A stretch of DNA of 39,599 bases from Chitinophagaceae bacterium (lineage in GTDB: Bacteria > Bacteroidota > Bacteroidia > Chitinophagales > Chitinophagaceae): contig CANGMZ010000018.1 of NCBI GenBank assembly GCA_947454715.1, positions 1 to 39,599 on the forward strand, read 5' to 3'. Each line of letters starts with the position of its first letter. The stretch's first letter is position 1. Both the position numbers and the translations under genes were made by a program. The notes beneath the pieces are model-generated. The model was not told the DNA's origin. It saw only the letters and a program-made list of their open reading frames with translations, and did no database searches. Shown here piece after piece: positions 19,041-30,362 of the stretch.

Positions 19041-20456
19041 TTACTTAATATAACCAAGTATCTTCAGCATGCTTTGTGGTGTTTGCTCTCTTGCATACAA
19101 CCAATCTTCCATATTACCCTCCTTATCATATTCTACAACGATATGCTTTGGAGAAGGTATCATGCAATGCTTGATACCACCATATCCGGCCAACTGATCT
19201 TGATAAGCACCTGTGTGGAAGAAGCCTATATACAATGGCTCTTTAGATTTTTCCTTATCAATCTTAGGCAAGAACACGGCATTAATATGCTCTTCTGATG
19301 TATAGAAGTCATGGCTATCGCAGGTAAGTCCACCCAGATGCACCTCCTGATATTCATGATCCCATTTATTAATAGGTAGCATCAGGAATTTCTCCCCTAT
19401 ACCCCATGTATCCGGCAAAGTTGTAATAAATGAACTGTCAATCATATACCAGATCTCACGATCATTCTGCATCTTTTCATCAAGAACGCTATATACAACA
19501 GCACCTGTTTCACCAATCGTAAATGAACCGAATTCAGTGTAAATATCCGGAACCTCCACTTTATTCTTCTTACATACTGTCTTGATTGTCAATACAATCT
19601 CATTGATCATGTAATTGTAATCATAATCAAAGTTCAAAGAATGTTTAATAGGCAAACCGCCACCAATATTCAGGGCTTTCAACTCGGGACATATTTTCTT
19701 GAGCTGGCAGTAAAGGTTCAATACCTTATTCAATTCACTCCAGTAATACACATCGTCCTTTATACCCTTATTCATGAAGAAGTGCAACATCTTCAGACGG
19801 AATTTCTCATTACCCTTGATTTTATCAATGTAAAATTCAAGAATATCACGACTGCGAATACCTAAACGTGAGGTATAAAAGTCAAAAGTCGGTTCTTCTT
19901 CAGTTGCAATTCTCAGACCTATATTCACCGGCTCTTTTGAGCGAATAGATTTCTTATAGTCTTCAAATTCATTCTTATTATCGAGTACAGGAATAACATT
20001 CTTAAAGCCATCATTGATAAGTGATGCTATACTGCGGGTATATGCCTTGGTCTTAAAACCATTGCAGATAATAAATGTCTCTTTGTTGATTTTCTTCTTT
20101 GCATACAATTGCTTGATGATATCAATATCATAAGCAAAAGAAGTTTCCAAATGCACATTGTGCTTTAGTGTCTCTTCTACTATAAAAGAGAAATGCGAAC
20201 TTTTTGTACAATAGCAATAAAAATACTCACCTTCATACTTATGCTTCTTAATAGCATCTGCAAACATCTTCTTGGCCTTGGCTACCTGCATCCCAATCTT
20301 GGGCAAAAAGGTAAGTTTAAATGGAGTGCCGTATTTATCAATGAGCGCCTTAATGTCTACATTGTTAAAAAGAAGCGTGTTGTTGTCGTTAGTATCAAAA
20401 CCTTCCTGAGGGAAATGGAACGTCTGATGTACGAGATCGGTGTAAGTATTATTCAT
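19041..20456 (-). CDS. speA: Biosynthetic arginine decarboxylase (alanine racemase-fold PLP enzyme)
   Basis: YGTPFKLTFLPKIG, YFYCYCTKSSHFSFIVEETLKHNVHLETSFAYDIDII, GLRIATEEEPTFDFYTSRLGI, LNIGGGLPI, GLTCDSHD; 471 aa. Confidence 0.8.
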   Translation of the reverse strand: MNNTYTDLVHQTFHFPQEGFDTNDNNTLLFNNVDIKALIDKYGTPFKLTFLPKIGMQVAKAKKMFADAIKKHKYEGEYFYCYCTKSSHFSFIVEETLKHNVHLETSFAYDIDIIKQLYAKKKINKETFIICNGFKTKAYTRSIASLINDGFKNVIPVLDNKNEFEDYKKSIRSKEPVNIGLRIATEEEPTFDFYTSRLGIRSRDILEFYIDKIKGNEKFRLKMLHFFMNKGIKDDVYYWSELNKVLNLYCQLKKICPELKALNIGGGLPIKHSLNFDYDYNYMINEIVLTIKTVCKKNKVEVPDIYTEFGSFTIGETGAVVYSVLDEKMQNDREIWYMIDSSFITTLPDTWGIGEKFLMLPINKWDHEYQEVHLGGLTCDSHDFYTSEEHINAVFLPKIDKEKSKEPLYIGFFHTGAYQDQLAGYGGIKHCMIPSPKHIVVEYDKEGNMEDWLYAREQTPQSMLKILGYIK

Positions 20457-20603
20457 TTATAATCACAAAAAAGTTGCAAATGATCAATATTGTTTAGACA
20501 TAACAAAATTAGTACTTTACTACAATCTTGTGTCATTTTCTTTTACGCTACTACTAAAATTAATCTTAGCACGGATTCCAGTATGTTTGCAGTGTATTAG
20601 AAA

Positions 20604-21584
20604 ATGAAAAAAGCATTAATTCAAATGAACCTCGCAGTATTGCTGTGGGGATTTACAGGTGTTCTGGGACGCGCCATTTCGCTTGAAGCACCTATGTTGG
20701 TGTGGTACCGTATGTTGTTTACTGCCCTCTTTATGGCAGGTATACTCACCTACAGAAAACAATGGACTCCCGTAACCCGGAAAGACCTGTGGCAGCTTAT
20801 CTCTGTAGGTTGCTTAATGGGCTTGCATTGGGTAGCATTTTATGGTGCTATTAAGTTCACAAATGCATCTATTGCTTTGGTGTGCTTGTCCACAGCAAGT
20901 GTGTTCACATCACTGCTCGACCCTCTCGTAAATAAAGGAAAATTCGACTATAAGGAGATTTTACTTGGCTGGCTGGCCATAGCAGGTGTGTATATTATTT
21001 ATCACTTCCAGCCATCAGATACTGTTTCTGCTACTGGCACTCCATCTTTCAGCAATTACGGTCTGGGAATCATTTCCGGCGTAGTAGCAGCTATTCTCAG
21101 TTCTGTGTTTACGGTGTTGAATAAGAATGTAGCACATAAATACCCGGCCAGAACAATGGTTTTTTATGAAATGACTACCGGTTGGCTGTTTATTACACTA
21201 CTGTTGCCGGTTGTTTTTTATTATCTGCCAGATACTAAATTCCTACCTCGCTCTGCAGATTTGCTAAGTATAGATTGGTCAAAAAACGATTGGCTATGGT
21301 TGGTAGTACTAAGTTTATGCTGCACTGTTTGGGCGCAGTCTTTGGCACTAACAGCCCTTAAAAAGCTATCTTCATTCATGGTTACCTTGTCCGTAAATCT
21401 GGAACCTATCTATGGTATGATATTGGCATTTATCCTCTATCATGAAAATAAAGAACTGGGTAAAGGCTTCTTTATAGGTGTATCACTCATCATATTGTCT
21501 GTAGTGCTTCAGGTAATTCGAATGCTCAAACCGAAACAAACATTATCTCCTGGTCTTATAGAAGAGAAAGGAGGAATTGACTAA
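20604..21584 (+). CDS. EamA family DMT-superfamily transporter
   Basis: Ten hydrophobic helices in two repeats; LLWGFTGVLGRAISLEAPMLVWYRMLFTALF, LEPIYGMILAFILYHE. Confidence 0.88.
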   Translation: MKKALIQMNLAVLLWGFTGVLGRAISLEAPMLVWYRMLFTALFMAGILTYRKQWTPVTRKDLWQLISVGCLMGLHWVAFYGAIKFTNASIALVCLSTASVFTSLLDPLVNKGKFDYKEILLGWLAIAGVYIIYHFQPSDTVSATGTPSFSNYGLGIISGVVAAILSSVFTVLNKNVAHKYPARTMVFYEMTTGWLFITLLLPVVFYYLPDTKFLPRSADLLSIDWSKNDWLWLVVLSLCCTVWAQSLALTALKKLSSFMVTLSVNLEPIYGMILAFILYHENKELGKGFFIGVSLIILSVVLQVIRMLKPKQTLSPGLIEEKGGID

Positions 21585-21618
21585 CAAAGTAATTCACTCA
21601 AATTATCCTTCCCATAAA

Positions 21619-21662
21619 AAAAGGAAGTAAAGTTAACCACACAGGTCACTTTACTTCCTTTT
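21619..21662. terminator. Bidirectional terminator between convergent genes
   Basis: AAAAGGAAGTAAAGT ... ACTTTACTTCCTTTT, 15-bp stem with A/T tracts on both sides. Confidence 0.9.
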
Positions 21663-21680
21663 AACATACCTTATAAATGA

Positions 21681-22031
21681 TTAGTTAAGATGTAATTTTT
21701 CTTTCTTAGCTAACAACTCATCAACTGTTTCTTTATACATTTCATCAGGTACGCAGCAGTCAACCGGACATACGGCAGCACACTGTGGCTCATCATGAAA
21801 ACCCTGGCACTCTGTACACTTATTAGGAGTAATGTAGTAAGTATCAACAGACACAGGCTTATGAGCAGCTTCCGCATCTGTTATTGTTCCATCAATCAAT
21901 GTGTAAGAGCCTTTTACACCTGTACCATCAGCCATTGCCCACTCTACACCACCTTCATAGATCGCATTATTAGGACATTCCGGTTCGCAGGCTCCGCAGT
22001 TAATGCACTCATCTGTTATTTTAATAGCCAT
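21681..22031 (-). CDS. 2[4Fe-4S] ferredoxin with inter-cluster insertion
   Basis: [16 protein letters not shown] ... [22 protein letters not shown]; 116 aa. Confidence 0.93.
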   Translation of the reverse strand: MAIKITDECINCGACEPECPNNAIYEGGVEWAMADGTGVKGSYTLIDGTITDAEAAHKPVSVDTYYITPNKCTECQGFHDEPQCAAVCPVDCCVPDEMYKETVDELLAKKEKLHLN

Positions 22032-22195
22032 TCCTGTAGTTATTTAGAATTAGAATTGTGTGTTATTGTTTATATCGATTGTAAAGTTACTAATTACGAC
22101 CAAATGAAAATACAATGATTACCTTAAATTGAACATAATTTCTATTCCCATTTCTAAGACAAACGAATCATCGCTCACAAATAAGAACAAATCTT

Positions 22196-22831
22196 TTAAT
22201 CTACTTTAGTAGTAAAGCCACTCAACAACTCCTCCATATCCGCTTTATGCTTATTGTACAATGATTCTGATGTATAAGTAATAAATTGAACTGTCATATC
22301 ATCACTACTGTAATAATAGGCAAGGTAAACGAACTTAATACCTTGTGATGTGGCTCTCTTTTCTATCACACGCATGATATTTCCATTTACCCTTCGAGTT
22401 TCCATCCTTACAATGTGTGCATCCGGTGCGGTTTTCTTTGTATTTGACAAAGTAATATTCACCAATTCGTCCAACCCAATGCCAATACCTTCAGGAATAG
22501 TCATGGCATAAGCATCACCATTCTTAAGCGAGTATCTGTACTCAATTGGTGTTTCTTCATTAGTTTTAGGAGAAGAAAAGGTCCATTTTTTAGGATCTAT
22601 CCATATTCCATACTTTAATCGCTTACCCTTAATCAGAAACGTTGCTTTTCCACTTTTGGTAACTACAGGCGTATCAAGACGAGTTTCGTAAGATGGTGTA
22701 ACCGAAGCAGACCGCCACGTACCATCTTTATTAAGTATTACCTCTTCTCCATTATCCGTTACCGCCCTCACTTGCGCTTTGGCAGTAAAAAAAGTCCCTG
22801 CAAGCAGTAAAGATAAAAATATGATTCTCAT
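22196..22831 (-). CDS. Hypothetical secreted protein (211 aa)
   Basis: Signal peptide MRIIFLSLLLAGTFFTAKAQ; VTDNGEEVILNKDGTWR motif common in Bacteroidota secreted proteins. Confidence 0.65.
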   Translation of the reverse strand: MRIIFLSLLLAGTFFTAKAQVRAVTDNGEEVILNKDGTWRSASVTPSYETRLDTPVVTKSGKATFLIKGKRLKYGIWIDPKKWTFSSPKTNEETPIEYRYSLKNGDAYAMTIPEGIGIGLDELVNITLSNTKKTAPDAHIVRMETRRVNGNIMRVIEKRATSQGIKFVYLAYYYSSDDMTVQFITYTSESLYNKHKADMEELLSGFTTKVD

Positions 22832-22850
22832 AGAATTGTTTATATATCAA

Positions 22851-24065
22851 TTAAGCGTTCTTGATTGCTGCAATACCCGGTAATTCCTTACCCTCAAAGT
22901 ACTCCAGCATAGCACCGCCGCCTGTTGATACATAACTCACCTTATCTGCAAAATTGAATTTATTAACAGCAGCAACGCTGTCGCCACCACCAACTAATGA
23001 ATACGCACCCTTGGCAGTAGCGGCTACAACAGCCTCTGCAATTGCCTTAGTACCACCCTGAAATTTTTCCATTTCAAATACCCCCATCGGACCATTCCAA
23101 AGTATTGTCTTTGCTTCGCCAATGATATGTTTGAACTGCGTAATTGCCATCTGGCTGATATCCAATCCCATCCAACCCGCAGGAATTTCATTGCTCAATG
23201 ATGATGAAGTATTCGCATCTGCTGCAAACTTATCGGCAATTATGCTATCTGCAGGCAAATGAATGCAAACACCCTTTGCTTCTGCTTTCTTCAATAGATC
23301 TACTGCCATTTCCATGCGGTCATCTTCGCACAATGAATTACCTATTGTACCACCCTGCGCTTTATAGAAAGTATAAGCCATGCCACCACCTATGATAATG
23401 TCAGTAGCTCTTTCCAGCAGATTTTCAATAATAAGTATCTTGTCAGAAACCTTGGCACCACCAACTATGGCCACAAACGGCTTGTCATTAGCATGCATCA
23501 CTTTTTCAGCAGCAGCAACCTCGCCTTCCATCAATAAGCCGAACATCTTCTTATCGCCGGGAAAAAACTGAGCAATGATAGCAGTAGAAGCATGAGCACG
23601 GTGAGCAGTACCAAATGCATCATTTACATATACATCACCATACTGAGCAAGTTTTTCTGCAAAATCTTTGTCGCCTTTTTCTTCCTGCTTGTAGTAGCGC
23701 AGGTTTTCCAACAGCAATACCTGACCCGGTTTCAAATCTTTAGCTTTCTGAGCAGCGTCATCACCAATACAATCTGCTGCAAACTGCACATCAATACCCA
23801 ACAATTTTGACAAATGTGTAGCTACCGGCTGTAAAGTAAAATCAGCCAAAGTCAACTCAGGCTTCTTTTCAATATCTTTCAGCGGACGGCCCCAGTGACT
23901 CATCAATACCACCGCACCACCATCAGCCAATATCTTCTTAATAGTAGGCAAGGCAGCAGTCATACGTGTATCATCACCGATAACACCATTCTTAATTGGC
24001 ACATTAAAGTCAACGCGTATCAGCGCTTTTTGATTTGCAAAATTGTGGTTGGAAAAGTTTGACAT
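22851..24065 (-). CDS. pgk: Phosphoglycerate kinase
   Basis: [70 protein letters not shown]; 404 aa. Confidence 0.98.
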   Translation of the reverse strand: MSNFSNHNFANQKALIRVDFNVPIKNGVIGDDTRMTAALPTIKKILADGGAVVLMSHWGRPLKDIEKKPELTLADFTLQPVATHLSKLLGIDVQFAADCIGDDAAQKAKDLKPGQVLLLENLRYYKQEEKGDKDFAEKLAQYGDVYVNDAFGTAHRAHASTAIIAQFFPGDKKMFGLLMEGEVAAAEKVMHANDKPFVAIVGGAKVSDKILIIENLLERATDIIIGGGMAYTFYKAQGGTIGNSLCEDDRMEMAVDLLKKAEAKGVCIHLPADSIIADKFAADANTSSSLSNEIPAGWMGLDISQMAITQFKHIIGEAKTILWNGPMGVFEMEKFQGGTKAIAEAVVAATAKGAYSLVGGGDSVAAVNKFNFADKVSYVSTGGGAMLEYFEGKELPGIAAIKNA

Positions 24066-24120
24066 TGATATATTTTTAATAGTTATTAGCTAATTGATTT
24101 CTTAACGGGGTAAAAATAAT

Positions 24121-24146
24121 AAAACCCGCACAATAATGCGGGTTTT
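24121..24146 (-). terminator. Intrinsic terminator between gapA and pgk
   Basis: AAAACCCGCA-CAATAA-TGCGGGTTTT; minus strand continues ATTATTTTTA. Confidence 0.85.
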
Positions 24147-24169
24147 ATTGGTAATGTGTTTATGGAAAA

Positions 24170-25207
<1,038 letters not shown>

Positions 25208-25219
25208 TTAAAAGTGATG

Positions 25220-25251
25220 CAAAGGTACAGAGTGTATATATTAAATCCAAA
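25220..25251 (-). promoter_or_regulatory. Bacteroidota-type promoter of gapA (TTTG-N20-TACCTTTG)
   Basis: Minus strand TTTG 25251-25248, 20-nt spacer, TACCTTTG 25227-25220, upstream of ATG at 25180. Confidence 0.75.
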
Positions 25252-25380
25252 GAATTAGCACACCTATACCCTCTTTTAACCTGCTTTAATGCAACTACAG
25301 CGCATGTTTTAACAATACTCTTGAATATATTTTGACACCAAATTCGCTGACATAACATCGGTTTTATTTACTTTTCCGAC

Positions 25381-25785
25381 ATGAATGCAGCTGCCGACAA
25401 CAACAAAAATGAGCACTCTACTCAAAACGGACAAGGTTATTCACTCGCAAAATATCGCTGGATAGAGAATGCGCACATATTGCTCTGGCTGATAAAAGAT
25501 ACTTGCTGGGTGCTGGAATGGAAACCGGGAGGTATGTTCATGATTGCACCAACCATAAGCGTTGCAGTCTATATTCTCTGGCAATCACGGCGTAGCCGCG
25601 TAGATCTCTTTCATAATATTGCCGTATGCCTTTGGATTAGTGCCAACTCTGTATGGATGACCGGTGAATTCTTTAAATGGGAATTGCGCCCGGTTGCTGC
25701 AGGGCTATTCATAACCGGATTAAGCATACTCATTATTTATTATATCCTGTTTTTCCGCAAAGACAGACGGAAAGAATTATCATAA
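25381..25785 (+). CDS. Hypothetical small membrane protein (134 aa)
   Basis: Several hydrophobic segments (FMIAPTISVAVYILW, PVAAGLFITGLSILIIYYILFF); ATG start; directly upstream of lipB. Confidence 0.6.
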   Translation: MNAAADNNKNEHSTQNGQGYSLAKYRWIENAHILLWLIKDTCWVLEWKPGGMFMIAPTISVAVYILWQSRRSRVDLFHNIAVCLWISANSVWMTGEFFKWELRPVAAGLFITGLSILIIYYILFFRKDRRKELS

Positions 25786-25858
25786 CTGTGTTAATTTATT
25801 TTAGCCAATAACTGTTTTTCAAAATTCCGCACTTTAAGCTTTAACTTGCATATAGTTT

Positions 25859-26593
25859 ATGGAATCAATATTATTTCAGGATTTGGGGAATGTGGCTTAC
25901 GATGTGGCATGGGATTACCAGGAAACATTAATGAAAGCTAGTTTGGAAGCTAAAGCGCAGTGGTACAACTCACCGGAACTGGATCGTGTGCAAGGCCCCG
26001 ACACAAAACATCACCTGTTATTTTGTGAGCACCCTCATGTATACACATTGGGCAAAAGTGGTCATATTGAAAATCTCCTGGTCAACAATGCCATGTTGCA
26101 GGAGCTGAATGTATCTTTTTTCAAAACTAACAGAGGCGGAGATATCACATATCACGGTCCCGGACAAATAGTTGGCTATCCTATTCTCGATTTAGAGCGT
26201 TTTATTACCGATTTGGGCAAGTACATGCGTAATCTGGAGGAAGTAATGATACGTATGTTGGCTCATTATGGTATAGTAGCCGGCAGACTGGAAGGTTCAA
26301 CAGGTGTTTGGCTCGATGCAGATATAAAGGGTAAAGCCCGGAAAATATGCGCTATGGGCGTAAGATGCAGCCGTTGGGTAACTATGCACGGCTTTGCACT
26401 CAATGTAAACACAGATTTGAATTATTTTAATTATATTGTGCCTTGTGGCATAACTGATAAGAGTGTCACCTCTATGCAAAAAGAACTAGGCCGAGTGATT
26501 GACGAACAGGAGGTAAAAGATAAATTAATTGCTGAATTCGGACAAGTATTTGGCGCAGATATGGTAATTCAGAGAAAGAAGGAGTTGGTATGA
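25859..26593 (+). CDS. lipB: Octanoyltransferase (lipoyl(octanoyl) transferase)
   Basis: CEHPHVYTLGKSGHIENLL, RGGDITYHGPGQIVGYPILDLERF, KICAMGVRCSRWVTMHGFALNVNTDLNYFNYIVPCGI. Confidence 0.97.
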   Translation: MESILFQDLGNVAYDVAWDYQETLMKASLEAKAQWYNSPELDRVQGPDTKHHLLFCEHPHVYTLGKSGHIENLLVNNAMLQELNVSFFKTNRGGDITYHGPGQIVGYPILDLERFITDLGKYMRNLEEVMIRMLAHYGIVAGRLEGSTGVWLDADIKGKARKICAMGVRCSRWVTMHGFALNVNTDLNYFNYIVPCGITDKSVTSMQKELGRVIDEQEVKDKLIAEFGQVFGADMVIQRKKELV

Positions 26594-26615
26594 TTTTTTT
26601 GATTCTTAATAATCA

Positions 26616-27251
26616 TTGAAATTGGCAAAGCAGGACATAACATATTTTTGGGGTACTCGAAGTTTACTCATTAATCTTGGCAGCAGGATAAATACTCGCA
26701 TGAGGGTGTTATATGTTTTTGAATTCCTATTTACGATTGGGCTCGCTACTATTATCCTCTTTAAGTCTTTACCCATACATCGCAATTATTTCCTTTGGAT
26801 AAATATTGTAGGTGCATCGCTACTCTATTTTCTTGCAGGCAGGCGTTTGTTACTGCGCATGTATCTCAGTGAGAGCATTATACTCGATGATCAATGTATC
26901 TCTTTTGTAAAAAAATCAATCTTCTCTAAAAAAGTGCGCCGCTATGATTGGCGATTACTCGGTGCGCTGCATTACGAAGGGTATGCAGCTAAAACTGACC
27001 ACCCGTTGAAAGGTAAATCTTTCGATTATTTTGGCTTTGAGACGCACGAACAAATAATGCAGGTACTGCACCAGAACGGTAATTTATACTTCGATACACC
27101 GGAAGGTAAAATGTACTTTGCTATTGGCGTTTATTCATGGCATGCAGAAGAAATGGTACAAATGATGAAAATGTACATGGGCAACTATCTGCAACTGGGG
27201 CCTGAATGGGAACAAATGCTGCAAGCCCATGAAATGGACGATGCTCAATAA
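26616..27251 (+). CDS. Hypothetical membrane-associated protein (211 aa, probable TTG start)
   Basis: Long ORF with two N-terminal hydrophobic segments; close downstream of lipB on the same strand. Confidence 0.5.
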   Translation: MKLAKQDITYFWGTRSLLINLGSRINTRMRVLYVFEFLFTIGLATIILFKSLPIHRNYFLWINIVGASLLYFLAGRRLLLRMYLSESIILDDQCISFVKKSIFSKKVRRYDWRLLGALHYEGYAAKTDHPLKGKSFDYFGFETHEQIMQVLHQNGNLYFDTPEGKMYFAIGVYSWHAEEMVQMMKMYMGNYLQLGPEWEQMLQAHEMDDAQ

Positions 27252-28645
27252 ATATTTACATAACCGGTCTCTAATTCAACAATATCCCTGCGCAGTACAA
27301 ATCTGTATTGCCCTTTCTTCTGAAAATTACGCTTATCCAATATCACTTTTGCCGTATTGATTTTAGGTATTTCTATGACCGCATGATTATCCTTGTCATA
27401 AAACTTTACCGAATAGTGATGTGTAAGAATATCTTCAGGCAAATCAAATGTCACATTACCCGATATTGCATCATTGAAAATGTACTTTGATTTTATATCA
27501 GCAGCAGCGTTTACATTCATATCATCAGAAAACTTGATGCTTATTTTCTGTTTTGGTGGTGCAGCCACTTCCGGTTTAACTACTTCTGTCTTAGCAACTT
27601 CAGTTTTGGCAACATCAGTCATCTTTTTAGCATTAGCAGCTACCGTATCTACATTATAACTAACTGTTATCTTATTTTTTACTGTCTTAGGCAACGCGTC
27701 CATGTAGGCTTGTACTGCATGCTCATCTTTGAGTGTTACAGATACTTTTTTACCTTGATCGGCTTTTTTATTGTCTTCCAGATACTTACCAGCATCCGGC
27801 AGGTCTGTATCATTATTATAGGTTACAACAAATTTTCTTGTCTCTGATTTTGGTAAATTCTCTACAAATTTGCTTACATCTGATTTATCATCAAATGTCA
27901 CATTTACCTTTTTCTTCTGCTCTACAGGCTTTTTCTCCTCAATATATTTCGATGGGTCTATAGCCTCCTCCGAATCATCATCATAAGTAATGCTTATTTT
28001 CTTACGTGTTTCTTCAGGCAACTTATCTACGTATGACTCAACAGTGAGCACATCAATATCATCATCTGTTTTTACTTTATACTGTGGCTTAGGAGGCATT
28101 ACAACGGTATCTGCTTTAGCAACCGGAGCTTCTTTTTTATAAACCTCCATATACTTATCCTTATCAGCTGGTGCTACCGGACTTTTTAATTTACTGTTTA
28201 CAGGCTTGGCTTGTTTTTCAATAGTCTCTGTAACAATCATTTTCTGCAATGCATCATTCGATGGCATATTCCTACTCTTTCTTACAGCAATAGAGTCAAT
28301 ATAGACACCACAATGGTTACTTCCCCAGGTAAGTCCTGAATTGAATACAATAGATAATTTATAATAATTTTTACCGGGCAATGGGTGCCCATCTATATAT
28401 GCCTGAGCACCTTTATAGAGTTTCTTTACATAACCTATTGTAGAATAATTAAAACTACTATCTGTAGAACGCAGAACAGCAATTGATTTTACCCCATCAT
28501 ATTGACAGGTCCAGGATAGCAGAACAAGCCCATTCTGCTCATCACCCGCTATATCAGGCAATGTAGGTTGTGCTATTGCGGCTAAAGAAAACGTCACTAA
28601 GAAGAGTATCAATAACATACTCCGCCTAACGTGGCTTGAAATCAT
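27245..28645 (-). CDS. Secreted protein with Fn3-like N-terminal domain and degenerate internal repeats
   Basis: 466 aa; signal peptide (MLLILFLVTFSLAAIAQ); GLVLLSWTCQYDGVKSIAVLRSTDSSFNYSTIGYV...NYYKLSIVF Fn3-like; repeated ...LPxxxxxKxxVTYxxDT... units. Confidence 0.65.
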   Translation of the reverse strand: MISSHVRRSMLLILFLVTFSLAAIAQPTLPDIAGDEQNGLVLLSWTCQYDGVKSIAVLRSTDSSFNYSTIGYVKKLYKGAQAYIDGHPLPGKNYYKLSIVFNSGLTWGSNHCGVYIDSIAVRKSRNMPSNDALQKMIVTETIEKQAKPVNSKLKSPVAPADKDKYMEVYKKEAPVAKADTVVMPPKPQYKVKTDDDIDVLTVESYVDKLPEETRKKISITYDDDSEEAIDPSKYIEEKKPVEQKKKVNVTFDDKSDVSKFVENLPKSETRKFVVTYNNDTDLPDAGKYLEDNKKADQGKKVSVTLKDEHAVQAYMDALPKTVKNKITVSYNVDTVAANAKKMTDVAKTEVAKTEVVKPEVAAPPKQKISIKFSDDMNVNAAADIKSKYIFNDAISGNVTFDLPEDILTHHYSVKFYDKDNHAVIEIPKINTAKVILDKRNFQKKGQYRFVLRRDIVELETGYVNIY

Positions 28646-28805
28646 TTTTCAAACCTAATGCAATTTTCGAGATTTTGAAAATAGCTTATTTTAATAATTG
28701 AAAAATTAACTAAACTGAAACCCACCCAAAATAACCCGCTAACCATTGAATTACTCAATTAATCCCCTATCTTAGCCCTTTGCGATTTTAATCTTAAAAA
28801 GACAA

Positions 28806-30287
28806 ATGGGCATATTTACAAAAAAACCAATCGGCAAATTAATACAAGACGCCGGTGATGGAGAAAAAGGACTTAAACGAACCCTCAGTGCTGCTAACCT
28901 TGTTGCACTCGGTATTGGTGCCATCATAGGTGCCGGATTATTTGTAAGAACTGCTGCTGCTGCTGCCAATAACGCAGGTCCTTCTGTGACCATTGGTTTT
29001 GTGGTGGCGGCTGTAGGTTGCGCTCTTGCAGGACTTTGTTATGCCGAATTTGCATCAATGATTCCTATTGCAGGTAGTGCTTATACTTATTCTTATGCAA
29101 CTATGGGCGAATTAGTTGCTTGGATCATTGGTTGGGATCTGGTATTGGAATATGCAGTAGGTGCCGCAACTGTTGGTATCGCCTGGAGTGAATACCTTAA
29201 TAAATTACTTGAAATGTTTGGGCTGCGAGTCCCCTACGAGTGGTCGCATTCCCCATTTGAATCGGTCAAAGACGCTGCCGGAATGATGCATCATGGCATG
29301 ATGAATGTGCCTGCTCTGTTCATTATCCTCATGATTACCATGCTCCTGATAAGAGGTTCAAGGGAATCTGCAGTAGTAAATGGTATCATTGTAATATCTA
29401 AAGTATCTATAGTTATCCTGTTCATTGTTTTGGGTTGGAGCTATATGAACCCGATTAACCACGCTAACTACATTCCTCAGGCTTCAATTTATACAGATAC
29501 TCAGGGTGTAAACCACAATTATGGTGGGATCTGGGGTATTTTAGGTGCTGCCGGTGTGGTATTCTTTGCCTTTATTGGCTTCGATGCTGTATCAACCGCA
29601 GCTCAGGAAGCTAAAAACCCACGTAGAGATATGCCGATTGGTATATTGGGTTCATTGGTTATTTGTACCATATTATACATCCTTTTTGCTCACGTACTTA
29701 CCGGAGTAGCTAATGTAAACGACTTCCGCACAGTAGGTAAAGAAGCCTCTGTTGCTTATGCTATCAATACCTATATGCCGGGTTATGGCTGGTTGGCAAA
29801 CATGGTTACTGTCGCTATCCTTTTCGGTTTCAGCTCCGTAATATTGGTGATGCTCATGGGGCAATCACGCGTATTCTACTCTATGAGCCGTGATGGTTTG
29901 GTACCTAAAATATTCTCTGATTTGCACCCGAAATACCAGACGCCTTATAAGTCTAACTGGATATTCTTAATTCTGGTAGGTGGCTTTGCAGCTTTTGTGC
30001 CGGGCGACATAGTAGGTGATATGACAAGTATAGGTACGCTATTCGCATTCATTCTTGTTTGTGCAGGTGTATGGATTCTGAGAATTACCAATCCGGAAAT
30101 CCAAAGACAATTCAAAGTACCTGCTGTACCTATCGTTTCCACTCTGGGTATTTTGGTATGCGGTGCCATGATCGCCGGTCTCGGTTGGACAAACTGGGCA
30201 CGTCTTGGTGGTTGGTTAGTAATAGGTTTGGTTATCTATTACTCATACAGCAGAAAAAACAGCAAACTCAATAACAACAAAGAATAA
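28806..30287 (+). CDS. APC-superfamily amino acid permease (cationic amino acid transporter-like)
   Basis: LVALGIGAIIGAGLFV, LCYAEFASMIPIAGSAYTYSYATMGELVAWIIGWDLVLEYAVG, FFAFIGFDAVSTAAQEAKNPRRDMPIGILGSL; 12+ TMs. Confidence 0.94.
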   Translation: MGIFTKKPIGKLIQDAGDGEKGLKRTLSAANLVALGIGAIIGAGLFVRTAAAAANNAGPSVTIGFVVAAVGCALAGLCYAEFASMIPIAGSAYTYSYATMGELVAWIIGWDLVLEYAVGAATVGIAWSEYLNKLLEMFGLRVPYEWSHSPFESVKDAAGMMHHGMMNVPALFIILMITMLLIRGSRESAVVNGIIVISKVSIVILFIVLGWSYMNPINHANYIPQASIYTDTQGVNHNYGGIWGILGAAGVVFFAFIGFDAVSTAAQEAKNPRRDMPIGILGSLVICTILYILFAHVLTGVANVNDFRTVGKEASVAYAINTYMPGYGWLANMVTVAILFGFSSVILVMLMGQSRVFYSMSRDGLVPKIFSDLHPKYQTPYKSNWIFLILVGGFAAFVPGDIVGDMTSIGTLFAFILVCAGVWILRITNPEIQRQFKVPAVPIVSTLGILVCGAMIAGLGWTNWARLGGWLVIGLVIYYSYSRKNSKLNNNKE

Positions 30288-30303
30288 CTTCATTAATAGT
30301 ACC

Positions 30304-30345
30304 AAATGAAACAGGTGGCAGAAAAATCTGCCACCTGTTTCATTT
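30304..30345. terminator. Bidirectional terminator between convergent genes
   Basis: AAATGAAACAGGTGGCAGA-AAAA-TCTGCCACCTGTTTCATTT, perfect 19-bp stem. Confidence 0.88.
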
Positions 30346-30362
30346 ATATCTTACACTCTAGT

